Both the position numbers and the translations under genes were made by a program. The notes under the pieces are model-generated. The model had not been told where the DNA came from, did no database searches, and was given only the letters and a program-made list of their open reading frames with translations. From the NCBI GenBank assembly GCA_022953095.1, contig JALJCR010000002.1, positions 62,001 through 126,000 of the forward strand: a DNA stretch of 64,000 nucleotides, read 5' to 3'. Positions 1 through 9,058 of this stretch are shown here, piece by piece. Every line of letters begins with the position of its first letter. The first letter of the stretch is position 1. The DNA is from Qipengyuania sp. ABI-127-1. Lineage in GTDB: Bacteria; Pseudomonadota; Alphaproteobacteria; Sphingomonadales; Sphingomonadaceae.

Positions 1-772
1 GCATGCCTGCGGTGTCGATCAGGCGGATTTCCCGCATCTCGCCGCTTTTGGGATCGGGCCATTCCCAGTCGATCGTGATCGAATCGCGGGTGATCCCGGC
101 TTCGGGGCCGGTCAGCAGGCGATCCTCCCCCAGCAGCCGGTTGATGAGTGTCGATTTGCCGGCATTGGGACGACCGACGATGGCCAGCTTGAGCGGGCCA
201 GCCAACAAGGCTTCCTCGTCTTCCTCGTCGATCTGCGCTTCCATCTCGGCGGCTTCCGCCTTGGCACCGATGATCGGCCAGAGATGATCGAACAAATCGG
301 CAATGCCTTCGCCGTGTTCGGCACTGATCGCGGCGGGTTCGCCGAAGCCGAGGGAAAAGCTCTCGTAGATGCCGGCATCGCCCTGGCTGCCTTCGGCTTT
401 GTTGGCGACCAGCACGACGGGCACTTCTTGTTCGCGTAGCCAGCGCGCGATTTCCTCGTCCAGCGGGGTCAGCCCCACGCGCGAATCGAAAACGAAGAGA
501 GCCGCATCCGCCCCCTCGAGGCTGATTTCGGTCTGCTTGCGCATCCGGCCGGGCAGGCTTTCGGGGTCGTCGTCTTCCCAACCGGCCGTGTCGACCACCT
601 GGAATTCGAGCCCGGCGATCGTCGCATCGCCAAATCGGCGGTCGCGTGTCACACCGGGCTGATCGTCGACGAGCGCAAGGCGTTTGCCGACAAGGCGGTT
701 GAACAACGTCGACTTGCCGACATTGGGGCGGCCGATGATGATCACCGTGGGTTTGGCAGAGGAAGGTACCAT
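1..772 (-). CDS. der: Ribosome-assembly GTPase Der (EngA), 5' part only
   Basis: Der is a double GTPase that acts in 50S ribosomal subunit maturation. The minus strand reads from an ATG at 772 and stays open to the window edge, so about 257 N-terminal residues are present and the C-terminal KH-like domain is lost. Two P-loops are visible: GRPNVGKST very near the N-terminus and GRPNAGKST near 140-180 on the plus coordinates. Tandem G domains are diagnostic for Der. An acidic Glu-rich linker between them is also typical. The gene upstream is divergent, so der probably has its own promoter in 773-892. Confidence 0.95.
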   Translation of the reverse strand, partial: MVPSSAKPTVIIIGRPNVGKSTLFNRLVGKRLALVDDQPGVTRDRRFGDATIAGLEFQVVDTAGWEDDDPESLPGRMRKQTEISLEGADAALFVFDSRVGLTPLDEEIARWLREQEVPVVLVANKAEGSQGDAGIYESFSLGFGEPAAISAEHGEGIADLFDHLWPIIGAKAEAAEMEAQIDEEDEEALLAGPLKLAIVGRPNAGKSTLINRLLGEDRLLTGPEAGITRDSITIDWEWPDPKSGEMREIRLIDTAGM

Positions 773-828
773 GATGGCGCGGCAAGTGGCGCTTTGCGCG
801 CCGTATTGCAAGCGGCACCGCCCATCCG

Positions 829-844
829 GTTAACCCGTGTTAAC
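829..844. promoter_or_regulatory. Paired GTTAAC palindromes, possible CtrA-like site
   Basis: GTTAAC occurs at 829-834 and again at 839-844, giving two TTAA boxes six bases apart in the der/CHAP-gene divergent intergenic region. The CtrA response regulator of alphaproteobacteria binds TTAA-N7-TTAA, so the spacing here is one base short. The site lies 49 bases before the CHAP gene ATG. It may regulate that gene, but this is inferred from the pattern alone. Confidence 0.25.
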
Positions 845-892
845 TGTAAGCGGAAGGGCGGCGATAAGGGGGACCGGCATATTCCTGCCGGT

Positions 893-1474
893 ATGAGGAA
901 GAACCTTGCCGCATACGCCCTTCTCGTTCTTGCCGCGCCAGCCGTGGCGGAAGATTTCGACGGTTTCGCACGGAGCGATACCGAACTGGAGGCCTATCTC
1001 CAGTGTGTTCCCTATGCACGGGAGGTCTCCGGCATCCAGATTTATGGCGATGCGTACACCTGGTGGGACCAGGCTCAGGGGCGCTATGCGACCGGCACTG
1101 CGCCGCGCCCCGGTGCGGTGATGGCTTTCCGCCCGCATCGCAGCATGCAACTGGGCCACGTTGCCGCCGTTAGCCAGGTGCTCGATTCACGCCGGATCCT
1201 GCTCGACCATGCGAATTGGTCGCCGATCAACGGTCGTCGTGGCCAGATCGAGAAGGACGTGCTGGCAGTCGATGTCTCGCCCGCGAATGACTGGAGCCAA
1301 GTTCGCGTCTGGTATGCGCCGCTCGGCAAGGTCGGAACGACTGCCTGGCCGGTCGAAGGTTTCATCTATTCGGACCGCAGGCCGCAGCAACCGCGCGTAC
1401 AATACGCGATGGCACCGGCACGCAAACAGACCTCGAAACGCTTCCTCAGCGCTTTCGCCGCCTACGCCGACTAA
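893..1474 (+). CDS. Exported CHAP-domain amidase/peptidase
   Basis: A 193-residue protein with an N-terminal signal sequence (MRKNLAAYALLVLAAPAVA) followed by a CHAP (Cys-His amidohydrolase/peptidase) fold. The probable catalytic Cys38 sits in LQCVPYAR and the His89 in LGHVAAV, followed by DHANW around 105-109. CHAP enzymes cleave peptidoglycan cross-links or stem peptides, so a periplasmic wall hydrolase is likely. The ATG at 893 is chosen over an upstream in-frame start at 794 because the signal peptide begins there. It is divergent from der and converges on the DUF3297 gene, whose stop abuts its own. Confidence 0.85.
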   Translation: MRKNLAAYALLVLAAPAVAEDFDGFARSDTELEAYLQCVPYAREVSGIQIYGDAYTWWDQAQGRYATGTAPRPGAVMAFRPHRSMQLGHVAAVSQVLDSRRILLDHANWSPINGRRGQIEKDVLAVDVSPANDWSQVRVWYAPLGKVGTTAWPVEGFIYSDRRPQQPRVQYAMAPARKQTSKRFLSAFAAYAD

Positions 1475-1759
1475 TCAGTCGGCCTTCGAGACGGGCGGTT
1501 CCTCGCCCAAATCTTCGAACCATGCCTCGACAGGGCCACTGAGCTTGAGAGTCAGCGGATCGCCTTTTCGATCTACGGTCTTGCCTGCCTGAACCCGCAC
1601 CCATCCTTCCGAAATCGAATATTCCTCGATATCGGTGCGCTGCCTGCCCTTGAACCGTATGCCGACGCCGCGTTGCAGCACGTCTGCATCGAAGTACTCG
1701 CTTCGCGGGTTGACCGAAAGGCGATCGGGCGGGGTCTGGCTTTTGGTTTCTTCGCTCAT
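1475..1759 (-). CDS. DUF3297 family protein
   Basis: A 94-residue cytosolic protein of unknown function. The sequence contains the family's conserved stretches PPDRLSVNPRS, QRGVGIRFKG, SEGWVRV and GKTVDRKGDPLTLKLSGPVE, and it matches the family's usual length. DUF3297 proteins are small and widespread in proteobacteria, with no assigned reaction. The stop codon directly abuts the stop of the convergent CHAP gene, leaving no space for a terminator between them. Confidence 0.88.
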   Translation of the reverse strand: MSEETKSQTPPDRLSVNPRSEYFDADVLQRGVGIRFKGRQRTDIEEYSISEGWVRVQAGKTVDRKGDPLTLKLSGPVEAWFEDLGEEPPVSKAD

Positions 1760-1909
1760 GGCGCGCGCCCCTAATCTGCGCTGCGGCGCCCGGCAAGAGC
1801 AATTGGTCGAGAGCTACGTCCAGCATGCTTGCGCATTGCGTCGCTCTCTACTAGAGGCACGCGCCTACACGCGAAGGTTTGCGCCGTTCGCGCGGCTTCG
1901 TTCGGGTTA

Positions 1910-1994
1910 GCGGGCGTGGCGGAACTGGTAGACGCGCTGGTTTTAGGTACCAGTATCGCAAGATGTGGGGGTTCGAGTCCCTTCGCCCGCACCA
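1910..1994 (+). tRNA. tRNA-Leu (anticodon UAG)
   Basis: An 85-base class II tRNA. Acceptor arms GCGGGCG (1910-1916) and CGCCCGC (1984-1990) pair perfectly, A73 follows at 1991 and CCA is encoded at 1992-1994. The anticodon stem CTGGT/ACCAG encloses the loop TTTAGGT, giving anticodon UAG (leucine, CUN codons). A long variable arm typical of tRNA-Leu lies between the anticodon arm and the T arm (GGTTCGAGTCC). It ends 63 bases before the trigger factor ATG, so the two may share transcription. Confidence 0.97.
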
Positions 1995-2057
1995 GTTTCG
2001 CCCGGCGCAAAGCCCCATCGCACATAATCGCTTTTGGAAAGTCACGAGTTTCAACCC

Positions 2058-3635
2058 ATGCAGATCAAAGAGACCGCCAACGAGGGCCTCAAGCGCGCCT
2101 ACACCGTCACCATTCCGGCCAAGGAAATCGACGAGCGCGTCAACAGCGAAGTGAAGAAGATCGCTCCGCAGGTGAAAATGCCGGGTTTCCGCCCGGGTAA
2201 GGTGCCGGCTAACCTCGTGCGCAAGATGCATGGCGAGCAGTTGCACGCGCAGACGGTCAACGACGTGATCCGCGAATCGGTCGACAAGGTGATGGCGGAA
2301 AACAAGCTGCGCCCCGCCATGCAGCCCAAGGTCGAGCTCGAAGAAGGCTATGAAGAAGGCAAGGACGCTTCGCTCAGCGTCGAGGTCGAAATCCTCCCCG
2401 AGATCGAAGCTCCCGAAACCGATGGCCTCAAGCTCGAGCGCCTGACCGTTCCTGTGACCGACGAGCAGGTCGACGAAGCGGTCCAGCGGATCGCGTCGAA
2501 TAATAAGAGCTACAAGGATGCCGCGAAGACCAAGAAGGCCGCGGACGGAGATCAGTTGATCATCGATTTCGTCGGCCGCGTCGATGGAACCGAATTCGAA
2601 GGCGGCAAGGCCGAGAACACCCCGCTGGTAATCGGTTCGGGCCAGTTCATCCCCGGCTTCGAAGAACAGCTGACGGGTGTGAAGACCGGTGATGAAAAGA
2701 CCATCACTGTGACCTTCCCGGAAGACTATCCGGCGGAAAACCTGAAGGGCAAGGAAGCCGAGTTCGATGTCACCGTCCAGCAGGTGAAGGTCCCGACCGA
2801 CACCAAGATCGACGACGAATTCGCAAAGAACCTCGGCCTCGAGAACCTCGGCAAGCTCAAGGAATTGCTGCGCGGCCAGCTCGAGCAGGAAACTGCCGGT
2901 CTCACCCGCACGCAGATGAAGCGCCAGCTGCTCGATACGCTGGCCGCCGGTCACGATTTCCCGGTTCCGCAGGGCATGGTCGATGCCGAGTTCGAACAGA
3001 TCTGGGCGCAGCTCCAGCAGGAAGCCGCACAGTCGGACGACGCCGAAGCCATGCTCAAGGAAATGGAAGACGAGAAGGACGATTACCGCAACATCGCCGA
3101 ACGTCGTGTCCGCCTTGGTCTGCTGCTCTCGGAAATCGGCCAGAAGAACGGTGTCGAGGTCAATGCCAACGAGATGAACATGCTCATCCAGCAGGCGGCC
3201 CAGCAATATCGCGCCGAAGACCGCGAGCGGTTCGTCCAGTACGTCCAGCAGGAGCCGATGGCCGCCGCCCAGTTGCGCGCGCCGCTCTATGAAGACAAGG
3301 TCGTCGACTTCCTGTTCGACAAGGCCGATATCACCGACCGCGAAGTGACGCGTGAGGAGCTCGAAGCGGCGATCGAGGCGGAAGAAACCACCGAGGAAAA
3401 GCCCAAGAAGAAGGCTCCGGCCAAGAAGGCTGCTGCCAAGAAAGCTCCGGCTAAGAAGGCCGCTTCAAAGAAGACCGACGATAAGCCCGCTGCGAAGAAG
3501 GCCCCGGCCAAGAAGGCTCCCGCCAAGAAGGCGGCTGCGAAGAAGGCGGACGATAAGGAACCGGCCAAGAAGGCGGCTGCCAAGAAACCGGCGGCCAAGA
3601 AGGCTCCAGCCAAGAAGGCCGCTGCCAAGAAATAA
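2058..3635 (+). CDS. tig: Trigger factor with long Lys/Ala C-terminal tail
   Basis: Ribosome-bound chaperone and peptidyl-prolyl isomerase that receives nascent chains at the exit tunnel. The N-terminal domain has the ribosome-docking signature GFRPGKVP at residues 43-50, an FKBP-like PPIase domain lies around 150-245 ([20 protein letters not shown]), and a helical chaperone domain follows. The ATG at 2058 matches the usual MQ(I/V)KET start. An in-frame TTG at 2034 would add eight residues. Total length is 525 residues, against about 430-450 in most bacteria. The excess is a 78-residue repetitive [12 protein letters not shown] tail from residue 448. A UUCG-loop terminator follows. Together with clpPX and rpoH downstream it forms a proteostasis region. 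Confidence 0.97.
   Translation: MQIKETANEGLKRAYTVTIPAKEIDERVNSEVKKIAPQVKMPGFRPGKVPANLVRKMHGEQLHAQTVNDVIRESVDKVMAENKLRPAMQPKVELEEGYEEGKDASLSVEVEILPEIEAPETDGLKLERLTVPVTDEQVDEAVQRIASNNKSYKDAAKTKKAADGDQLIIDFVGRVDGTEFEGGKAENTPLVIGSGQFIPGFEEQLTGVKTGDEKTITVTFPEDYPAENLKGKEAEFDVTVQQVKVPTDTKIDDEFAKNLGLENLGKLKELLRGQLEQETAGLTRTQMKRQLLDTLAAGHDFPVPQGMVDAEFEQIWAQLQQEAAQSDDAEAMLKEMEDEKDDYRNIAERRVRLGLLLSEIGQKNGVEVNANEMNMLIQQAAQQYRAEDRERFVQYVQQEPMAAAQLRAPLYEDKVVDFLFDKADITDREVTREELEAAIEAEETTEEKPKKKAPAKKAAAKKAPAKKAASKKTDDKPAAKKAPAKKAPAKKAAAKKADDKEPAKKAAAKKPAAKKAPAKKAAAKK
3399..3632 (+). repeat. Coding repeat: histone H1-like Lys/Ala/Pro tail of trigger factor
   Basis: The last 78 codons of tig are iterations of short units such as PAKKAAAKK and APAKKA, broken by two acidic spacers (TDDKP and DDKEP). 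The DNA is a degenerate direct repeat of AAGAAGGCT/GCC-like triplets. Such tails resemble bacterial histone H1-like proteins and bind nucleic acid electrostatically. Related tails occur on other sphingomonad proteins. A role in RNA or ribosome binding is inferred. Confidence 0.9.
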
Positions 3636-3662
3636 GTACACACGAGCTGCACGTATATGCGA

Positions 3663-3690
3663 GGGGCGGCGGACTTCGGTTCGCCGCCCC
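3663..3690 (+). terminator. Terminator of tig with UUCG tetraloop
   Basis: GGGGCGGCGGAC (3663-3674), loop TTCG, then GTTCGCCGCCCC (3679-3690), a 12-pair stem including G-U pairs capped by the very stable C(UUCG)G loop and followed by TTGTCTTGT. It lies 28 bases after the tig stop and 18 bases before the stop of the convergent antiporter gene. Confidence 0.85.
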
Positions 3691-3708
3691 TTGTCTTGTG
3701 GATCGCCC

Positions 3709-5076
3709 TTATTCCGGTTTCGCCGATTTTTCGATTTCGAGGTCGGGACCGTCGGGTGACAGGGATGCCATACTGCTATCTTGCCCGGCATGGATATGCG
3801 CGCGGCGATTCTCGACATGCCGGATGAAAGGTCCGGAAAAAACGCCGTGAATCACGATCGACAGCAGAATGGCAAAGCTCACCGTTGCCCATAACAGGTC
3901 GATCTGCGCGAAGTCGGCGCTGTTCTGACCATAGGCAAGATAATAGATCGAACCCATGCCGCGTACGCCGAGGAAGGCGACAGCAAGCTTGCCGATCATC
4001 GGAAGGTCGCAGTTCATTTCCGCCAGCAATCCAGAGAGCGGCCGGATCACGAAGATCAGAGCGATGCCTACCAATGCGGCTGGCCAGGTCAGCGCTTCGA
4101 GCACACCGCTAGCGAGCATCGCGCCGAACCCGAACAGGACGGCCACCAGCACAATCTGTTCGATCTGGTCGATGAAGTGGTGGCTTATCTTGTGATATCG
4201 GCTGCGGTTCTCGCGCTGTCTCATCGTAACTGCGCCGACGAAGACCGCAAGGAAACCATAGCCTTCGGTCAGTTCCGCCAGTCCATACGCCAGCAGCAAT
4301 GTGCCAAGCACGATTAGCCCCTCGCTGGTCGAGTAGATGGGGCGGTCTGAGCCTTCGCTTCCCTTGTCGATATCCTCCATCGACGCGTCGGCCTCGCGCT
4401 CGAAGACGTACCACGAACCGACCCGGCCCACGAGCCATCCGACAAGGCAGCCCGCCACGATCCGCCAGCCGAGGTCGAGCGCGGCCCATTCCAGCGTCCA
4501 GCCTCCCAGCGCGGTCATTCCCACGGCGGCGATGGCGAGATAGGTGAAAGGGAAGGCCAGCCCATCGTTCAGTCCGGCTTCCACCGTCAGGCTGAAACGA
4601 ACATCGTGGCGCTGGTCTTCGCCAGGGGGACCAACCTGCACGCTGCGCGCAAGCACCGGATCGGTGGGGGCCAACGCCGCGCCGAGCAGGATGGCGCTGG
4701 CCGGGGCCAGGCCCAGTGCCCACCATCCCAGCAAAGCCACTGCCGTTATCGTCAGCGGCATGGCGATGACGAGAAGCGGCCAGATCTGGCGCCAATTGGC
4801 CCAGCTCACCGGGCGGTCGATCGCAATACCGGCCGCCATGAGTGATGCGATAACGATGAACTCGGTCGCATATTCGAGTGTGAGGGCATCGAATCCATCC
4901 ACTGTCGGGTTGAAGTGCGGCAGGCCCAGCGGCAGCGACCAGATGACATATCCGGCGGCGACATAAATGATCGGCAGCGAGAGCCAGAAGCGCGCCAGCC
5001 AACGTTCCAGCGCGACGGCCAGGGTCAGGCCCGCGCCGAACACGACGAACATCAAGATGCGCGGATCGAGTTCCAT
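3709..5076 (-). CDS. Cation:proton antiporter (CPA1/NhaP type)
   Basis: A 455-residue polytopic inner-membrane protein with about 12 hydrophobic segments, starting [16 protein letters not shown]. The segment [15 protein letters not shown] matches the conserved ion-binding helix of NhaP-type Na+(K+)/H+ exchangers (ND motif), and an Arg-containing late helix ([15 protein letters not shown]) is also typical of CPA1 members. It should exchange protons for monovalent cations in pH or salt homeostasis. The charged cytoplasmic C-terminal tail is short. The start lies six bases downstream of the amidase stop, so the two genes are probably co-transcribed with the amidase first. Confidence 0.88.
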   Translation of the reverse strand: MELDPRILMFVVFGAGLTLAVALERWLARFWLSLPIIYVAAGYVIWSLPLGLPHFNPTVDGFDALTLEYATEFIVIASLMAAGIAIDRPVSWANWRQIWPLLVIAMPLTITAVALLGWWALGLAPASAILLGAALAPTDPVLARSVQVGPPGEDQRHDVRFSLTVEAGLNDGLAFPFTYLAIAAVGMTALGGWTLEWAALDLGWRIVAGCLVGWLVGRVGSWYVFEREADASMEDIDKGSEGSDRPIYSTSEGLIVLGTLLLAYGLAELTEGYGFLAVFVGAVTMRQRENRSRYHKISHHFIDQIEQIVLVAVLFGFGAMLASGVLEALTWPAALVGIALIFVIRPLSGLLAEMNCDLPMIGKLAVAFLGVRGMGSIYYLAYGQNSADFAQIDLLWATVSFAILLSIVIHGVFSGPFIRHVENRRAHIHAGQDSSMASLSPDGPDLEIEKSAKPE

Positions 5077-5082
5077 GGGGTG

Positions 5083-6651
5083 TCAGTCCGCGGGCGCCAA
5101 GCCGGGTTGCCAGCGCTTGAAGGAAGGTTGGGGTATCGTGGCGGTCCGCGCCTTCTCATAGGCAGCACCTATCGCAAGGATAGAGGCATCCTGCCAGACG
5201 CCGCCCATAAAGCTGATGCCGATGGGCAGACCTTCAACCGCGCCCATCGGCACCGTGAGATGCGGATAGCCTGCGATTGCGGCGAGCGATCCGGCGCCGA
5301 TGCTGCCATTGAAATTGTCGCCGTTGACGAGGTCGCTTGTCCACGCCGGACCGCGGGTCGGGACGACGAGCACATCGACCTCATGCTCGCGCATCAACCG
5401 GTCGATGCCCTCTTCGCCCGCCAGACGTAATGACGTGGCTCTTGCTTCACGGTAGGCGGTCTCGTCGATCGTTTCGAGAGCCTGTTCGAAAAGCGACTGG
5501 CCGAACCAGCGCAATTCGCTGTGTGCGTTTTCAACGTTGAAGGCAATCAGATCGGCGAGGTTGCGCGGCATGTTTTCGCCCGGGAGAGAGGCGAGATAGG
5601 CTGCCATGCCGGTGCGCAGTTCATACAGAAGGACGGTTGATTGCGCCCCGAACATCTCGCCGGACGCTTCAAATTCGATTTCGACCAGCTCGGCTCCGGC
5701 GCGTTCCATGTCGGCCAGTGCCGTTTCGAACACCTCGCGGACGTCTTTGCGATTGCCGATCTGGTTGATGAGCACACCGATGCGGACGCCTTCGAGCGAG
5801 GCATCGGCCAGACCCGCAGTGAAATCGGCGACATGCGCGTCCGCCTCCGCCGTTGCGGGATCGGCGGGATCGCTTCCCGCGATCGCGCCCAGCAGCAGGG
5901 CGGCATCGAACACGGTGCGCGCCATCGGCCCGGCCGTGTCCTGCGAGTGGCTGATGGGAACGACATGCGTTCTGCTGACCATGCCGACTGTCGGCTTGAA
6001 CCCCACCACGCCGTTGATACTGGCAGGGCAGGTGATGGAGCCGTTGGTTTCCGTCCCGATCGCGGCCCAGGCGAACCCTGCAGCGACCGCTGCGCCGCTG
6101 CCCGAGGACGATCCGCAGGTGTTGCGATCGACAGCGTGCGGATTGCGGGTTAACCCGCCCACCGCGCTCCATCCGCTGGTCGAATTGCCGTCCCGTATAT
6201 TCGCCCATTCGGAAAGGTTGGTTTTGCCCATCACGACCCCGCCGGCCCGGCGAAGATTGGCGATCAGCGGTGCGTCGCGCCGGGTCCAGTTATCGGCCAG
6301 GGCGAGGCTGCCCGCAGTGGTTGGCAGCTCGCGCGTTTCGATATTGTCCTTCACGAGCACCGTGTGGCCTTTCAACGCCGTGCGTCGGCTGCGTGCGTTT
6401 CGAATCTGCGCCGTGATATCGGGAGCGAGCGCGATGACGGCATTCAGGCCATCGGGGCCATCGTCGTAGCGCGCGATCCGGTAAGCCTGCCCGGCCGCAG
6501 CGCCTTCCGCAGCGGTGGTTGCGGGTTCCAGGCCCTCGGGTAGTTCCATCTTCGGAATTTCGATCGTTACGACGGGACGCGGCGTATCCTGGGCTGCCAG
6601 GGGCGTTGCCAGGGAACAGAGCGAAGCGGCCAGGAGCAGTATCGTGCGCAT
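5083..6651 (-). CDS. Secreted amidase-signature family hydrolase
   Basis: A 522-residue amidase-signature enzyme with a signal peptide (MRTILLLAASLCSLATPLAAQ). The Ser-cisSer-Lys triad is readable: Lys101 in VLVKDNI, the cis-Ser in CGSSSGSG at 179-186, and the nucleophile Ser205 in GTETNGSITCPA. It should hydrolyse C-N amide bonds. The substrate cannot be deduced, and peptide amides or acyl-amides are possible. Unlike GatA, also in this window, it is exported. It is first in a probable two-gene unit with the antiporter and is followed upstream by a TonB receptor gene on the same strand 45 bases away. Confidence 0.88.
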   Translation of the reverse strand: MRTILLLAASLCSLATPLAAQDTPRPVVTIEIPKMELPEGLEPATTAAEGAAAGQAYRIARYDDGPDGLNAVIALAPDITAQIRNARSRRTALKGHTVLVKDNIETRELPTTAGSLALADNWTRRDAPLIANLRRAGGVVMGKTNLSEWANIRDGNSTSGWSAVGGLTRNPHAVDRNTCGSSSGSGAAVAAGFAWAAIGTETNGSITCPASINGVVGFKPTVGMVSRTHVVPISHSQDTAGPMARTVFDAALLLGAIAGSDPADPATAEADAHVADFTAGLADASLEGVRIGVLINQIGNRKDVREVFETALADMERAGAELVEIEFEASGEMFGAQSTVLLYELRTGMAAYLASLPGENMPRNLADLIAFNVENAHSELRWFGQSLFEQALETIDETAYREARATSLRLAGEEGIDRLMREHEVDVLVVPTRGPAWTSDLVNGDNFNGSIGAGSLAAIAGYPHLTVPMGAVEGLPIGISFMGGVWQDASILAIGAAYEKARTATIPQPSFKRWQPGLAPAD

Positions 6652-6695
6652 GAGCAGGGTTCTGCCACCCCGCCACCCGAAAGCAAGGGCGGGAG

Positions 6696-8792
6696 CTAGA
6701 AATCCCCGCTGATCGTTAGCCGAAAGATCGGCCCGATGCGGCGATCCTGATACTCTCTGAACAATATGGCGCCGTCCGGACGCGGCCCGTCATAGACCGT
6801 TCGGCGGAAGAAGTTGCGAGCGCCCAGCAAGTTGTTGGCGCGCGCTTGAACCGTGAGCCCGAGCACGTCCTTGTGTTCGATAAACAGCGAGCCCCAAACC
6901 GGTCCTTCCCAATCGCGACCTTCTTCGAAACGGCGCGAATAGGGTGCTTGATCGTAATGCTCGAGGTTGACGCCCCAAGCCCAGTCGGTCGACGGAATGT
7001 CGTGGCGGAAGTCGATCTCGAAGCTGCCCTCCTGATCGTTCGAAAATGGCCGATCAAGTCCGGTGAAGGGGTCGGTCACGCTCATCCAGCGCTTGACCGC
7101 TTCGATGTCGAGCCGCGCGCCTTTGAAGCCGATCGGGTCGAAATTGATCGTCGCATTGCCTTGCAGATGCAGGCGGTCGGCATTGCCTATATTACCGCGC
7201 GCCTCCCCGCCGCCAGGCAGCGGAAACCAGTCGATGAAGTCTTCGAACCAAGCCTGGCGCGCCTGCAATTGGATCGATCCCCATGGGCCAAGCGTCTTGT
7301 TTGCCTCTATTTCGACGTTCCAGCTCTGATAGGGGACGAGCTCGTTATTGCCGCCATTTTGATTTTCGTTGTTGAGGTTCACGCTGGCGAGAAAATCGCC
7401 GAAGGACAATTGGCTCACCCGGCGAGCCACCGTCACCGAGACATCAAAATCGTCGGCAGGCTTCCAGGTAGCGGCAAAAGATCCCTTGGGCCGCTTGAAG
7501 CTGCGCGAATTGGCAGCGGCGCCGGTTTGCTCGATTTTGGAAAACTCCATCGCGCCGATCAGTTGGACCGAAAGCGTTTCGGACAAAGTGCGTGACAGGC
7601 TCAGACTGGTTTCGTAGCGATCCTCGGTAACTCCGCCAGTGCCCTGCGGGAAGGCGAGTTGGACGAATTCTCCGCCGGGAGACAGTTCGAACAGTTTCGA
7701 GGCCCGATCGAGCCGGTTGAAGGCCGCTTCACCGGATAATTGCCAATCGGCATTCCACAGCTTCCAGCCATATTCGAAGCGACCGATTCGTTCTCCAGCG
7801 CCATTCACCTGCTCGAAATGAAAGCCGGTGGAAGGGCGAGCGTCCGAAAAGCTGTCGACCACCGTGGACTGGAAATTGTCGCGTTCATAGCGTTCCAGCC
7901 CGATGAGTTTGAGCGTACCCGGGCCGACCGGGAACTGGATATCGGCGCCGATTTCATATTCCGGGCCATCTTCCTCACGGCGGGCATCGCGTGTGCGGAC
8001 CGGTCCGCTGACCGGCGTTGCGATCTCGCTTTCGCGTCTTTTAAAGTAGTCCTCGCGGTAGCTGAGATTGAGGTTCGCCACCACACCGCTTCCGAAATCA
8101 TAGGCGAAGATCGTGGCCAGCTTAGGGTTGTCGAACTTGCCCGAAAACTTGGTGTCCTGTCTTTCGATCAGGTCCCCGGTACCATCCGAGATGATAATCG
8201 GCCCGTCGGCGCCGAAGCGATCATTGTCGTTCGTCAGCGATACGGTGTAGTCGAGCGCGCCGCTGCTGCCGGTCAGCGATATCTCCCCGCCATACAATTG
8301 TGCTTCGGTGTTGTGTGGGCGAAAGCCGGTGGCCCAGCGGAACTGTCCGGACGCGCCGCTATTGGTGTAGACCACGTTCGCGACCTGCCCGGTAAGGCCG
8401 GGAATGCCCGTCGCATTACCATCGACGATTTCGATCCGAAGCACGTCGGAAGCCGGAATGCGCCGTAACTGGTCGCGTACGCTTTCCGACTTGCTCGACA
8501 AGCGGTCGCCGTTGACGATGACATTCTGCGTCGCTTGGCCGAGCCCCCTCTGGCCCTGATTGTTGCCACCACTAATGGTGAAGCCGGGAATGCGTTCAAC
8601 CATGTCGAGCGCATTGCGCGGGGCGAATTGAACGAAATAGTCGGGGTCGAAAGCCTGCGCGCCGGGCGTAGGGGCCGGTGCCACGGGTGCTGCCACATCG
8701 AGCGCATCGGTATCCTGCGCATGCGCTGCAGCGTTGATAGACATGGCAAGCGTCAACGTCGCCGTCGAGCATAGAAGCAGGCGTAAAGTCAT
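6696..8792 (-). CDS. TonB-dependent outer-membrane receptor
   Basis: A 698-residue protein with a signal peptide (MTLRLLLCSTATLTLAMS...HAQ), a plug domain around 50-180 (NVIVNGDRLSSKSESVRDQL, then IEIVDGNATGIPG), and a long beta-barrel ending in a terminal Phe (LTISGDF), the usual outer-membrane assembly signal. It should import a large substrate using TonB energy. The substrate is unknown. The plug lacks a clear classical TonB box, as in many sphingomonad OAR-like receptors. The ATG at 8792 is chosen over an in-frame start at 8882 because the signal peptide begins there and GAGGGA precedes it. It may act with the amidase and antiporter downstream. Confidence 0.85.
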   Translation of the reverse strand: MTLRLLLCSTATLTLAMSINAAAHAQDTDALDVAAPVAPAPTPGAQAFDPDYFVQFAPRNALDMVERIPGFTISGGNNQGQRGLGQATQNVIVNGDRLSSKSESVRDQLRRIPASDVLRIEIVDGNATGIPGLTGQVANVVYTNSGASGQFRWATGFRPHNTEAQLYGGEISLTGSSGALDYTVSLTNDNDRFGADGPIIISDGTGDLIERQDTKFSGKFDNPKLATIFAYDFGSGVVANLNLSYREDYFKRRESEIATPVSGPVRTRDARREEDGPEYEIGADIQFPVGPGTLKLIGLERYERDNFQSTVVDSFSDARPSTGFHFEQVNGAGERIGRFEYGWKLWNADWQLSGEAAFNRLDRASKLFELSPGGEFVQLAFPQGTGGVTEDRYETSLSLSRTLSETLSVQLIGAMEFSKIEQTGAAANSRSFKRPKGSFAATWKPADDFDVSVTVARRVSQLSFGDFLASVNLNNENQNGGNNELVPYQSWNVEIEANKTLGPWGSIQLQARQAWFEDFIDWFPLPGGGEARGNIGNADRLHLQGNATINFDPIGFKGARLDIEAVKRWMSVTDPFTGLDRPFSNDQEGSFEIDFRHDIPSTDWAWGVNLEHYDQAPYSRRFEEGRDWEGPVWGSLFIEHKDVLGLTVQARANNLLGARNFFRRTVYDGPRPDGAILFREYQDRRIGPIFRLTISGDF

Positions 8793-8867
8793 GAAATAGC
8801 AGTCGTCCCTCGTTTCCCTCCTGCCGTGTTTACACCTGTAGGCGCCCACACCAATTCCGCCTCGACC

Positions 8868-8883
8868 GATGACATTTGTCATC
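8868..8883. promoter_or_regulatory. Inverted repeat, candidate operator
   Basis: GATGACA-TT-TGTCATC forms a perfect 7-bp inverted repeat, 76 bases upstream of the TonB receptor ATG and 176 bases upstream of clpP. A second partly symmetric stretch containing TGTTTACACC lies about 40 bases closer to the receptor gene. Either could be a dimeric regulator site. No regulator is identified. Confidence 0.35.
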
Positions 8884-8996
8884 CGACAAACGGATTCACC
8901 TGCTGGATCGGTTGCCCGAACACCGCCGAACAGTTTGCCGAGGCCACTCGATCAGCGCCGTGCGCTACATATCCGCCGCTTTCATGGGTAAAGCCT

Positions 8997-9026
8997 CTTG
9001 AACATCTTGCGGGGCATGGCGACATA
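8997..9026 (+). promoter_or_regulatory. Possible heat-shock (RpoH) promoter of clpP
   Basis: CTTGAA at 8997-9002, the classic sigma-32 -35 element, lies 57 bases before the clpP start. The -10 is unclear: GACATA at 9021-9026 is 18 bases downstream, a little far. ClpP is a known sigma-32 target in other proteobacteria, and rpoH is encoded 6 kb away. The call rests mainly on the -35 match. Confidence 0.35.
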
Positions 9027-9058
9027 GGCGGCCAATTGATCCGATAAGAGGACTATTC

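Noticed and set aside
1851..3206. A 451-codon minus-strand frame covering trigger factor and the tRNA
   Set aside because: It crosses the tRNA-Leu gene and mirrors tig codon periodicity, so it is an antisense shadow.
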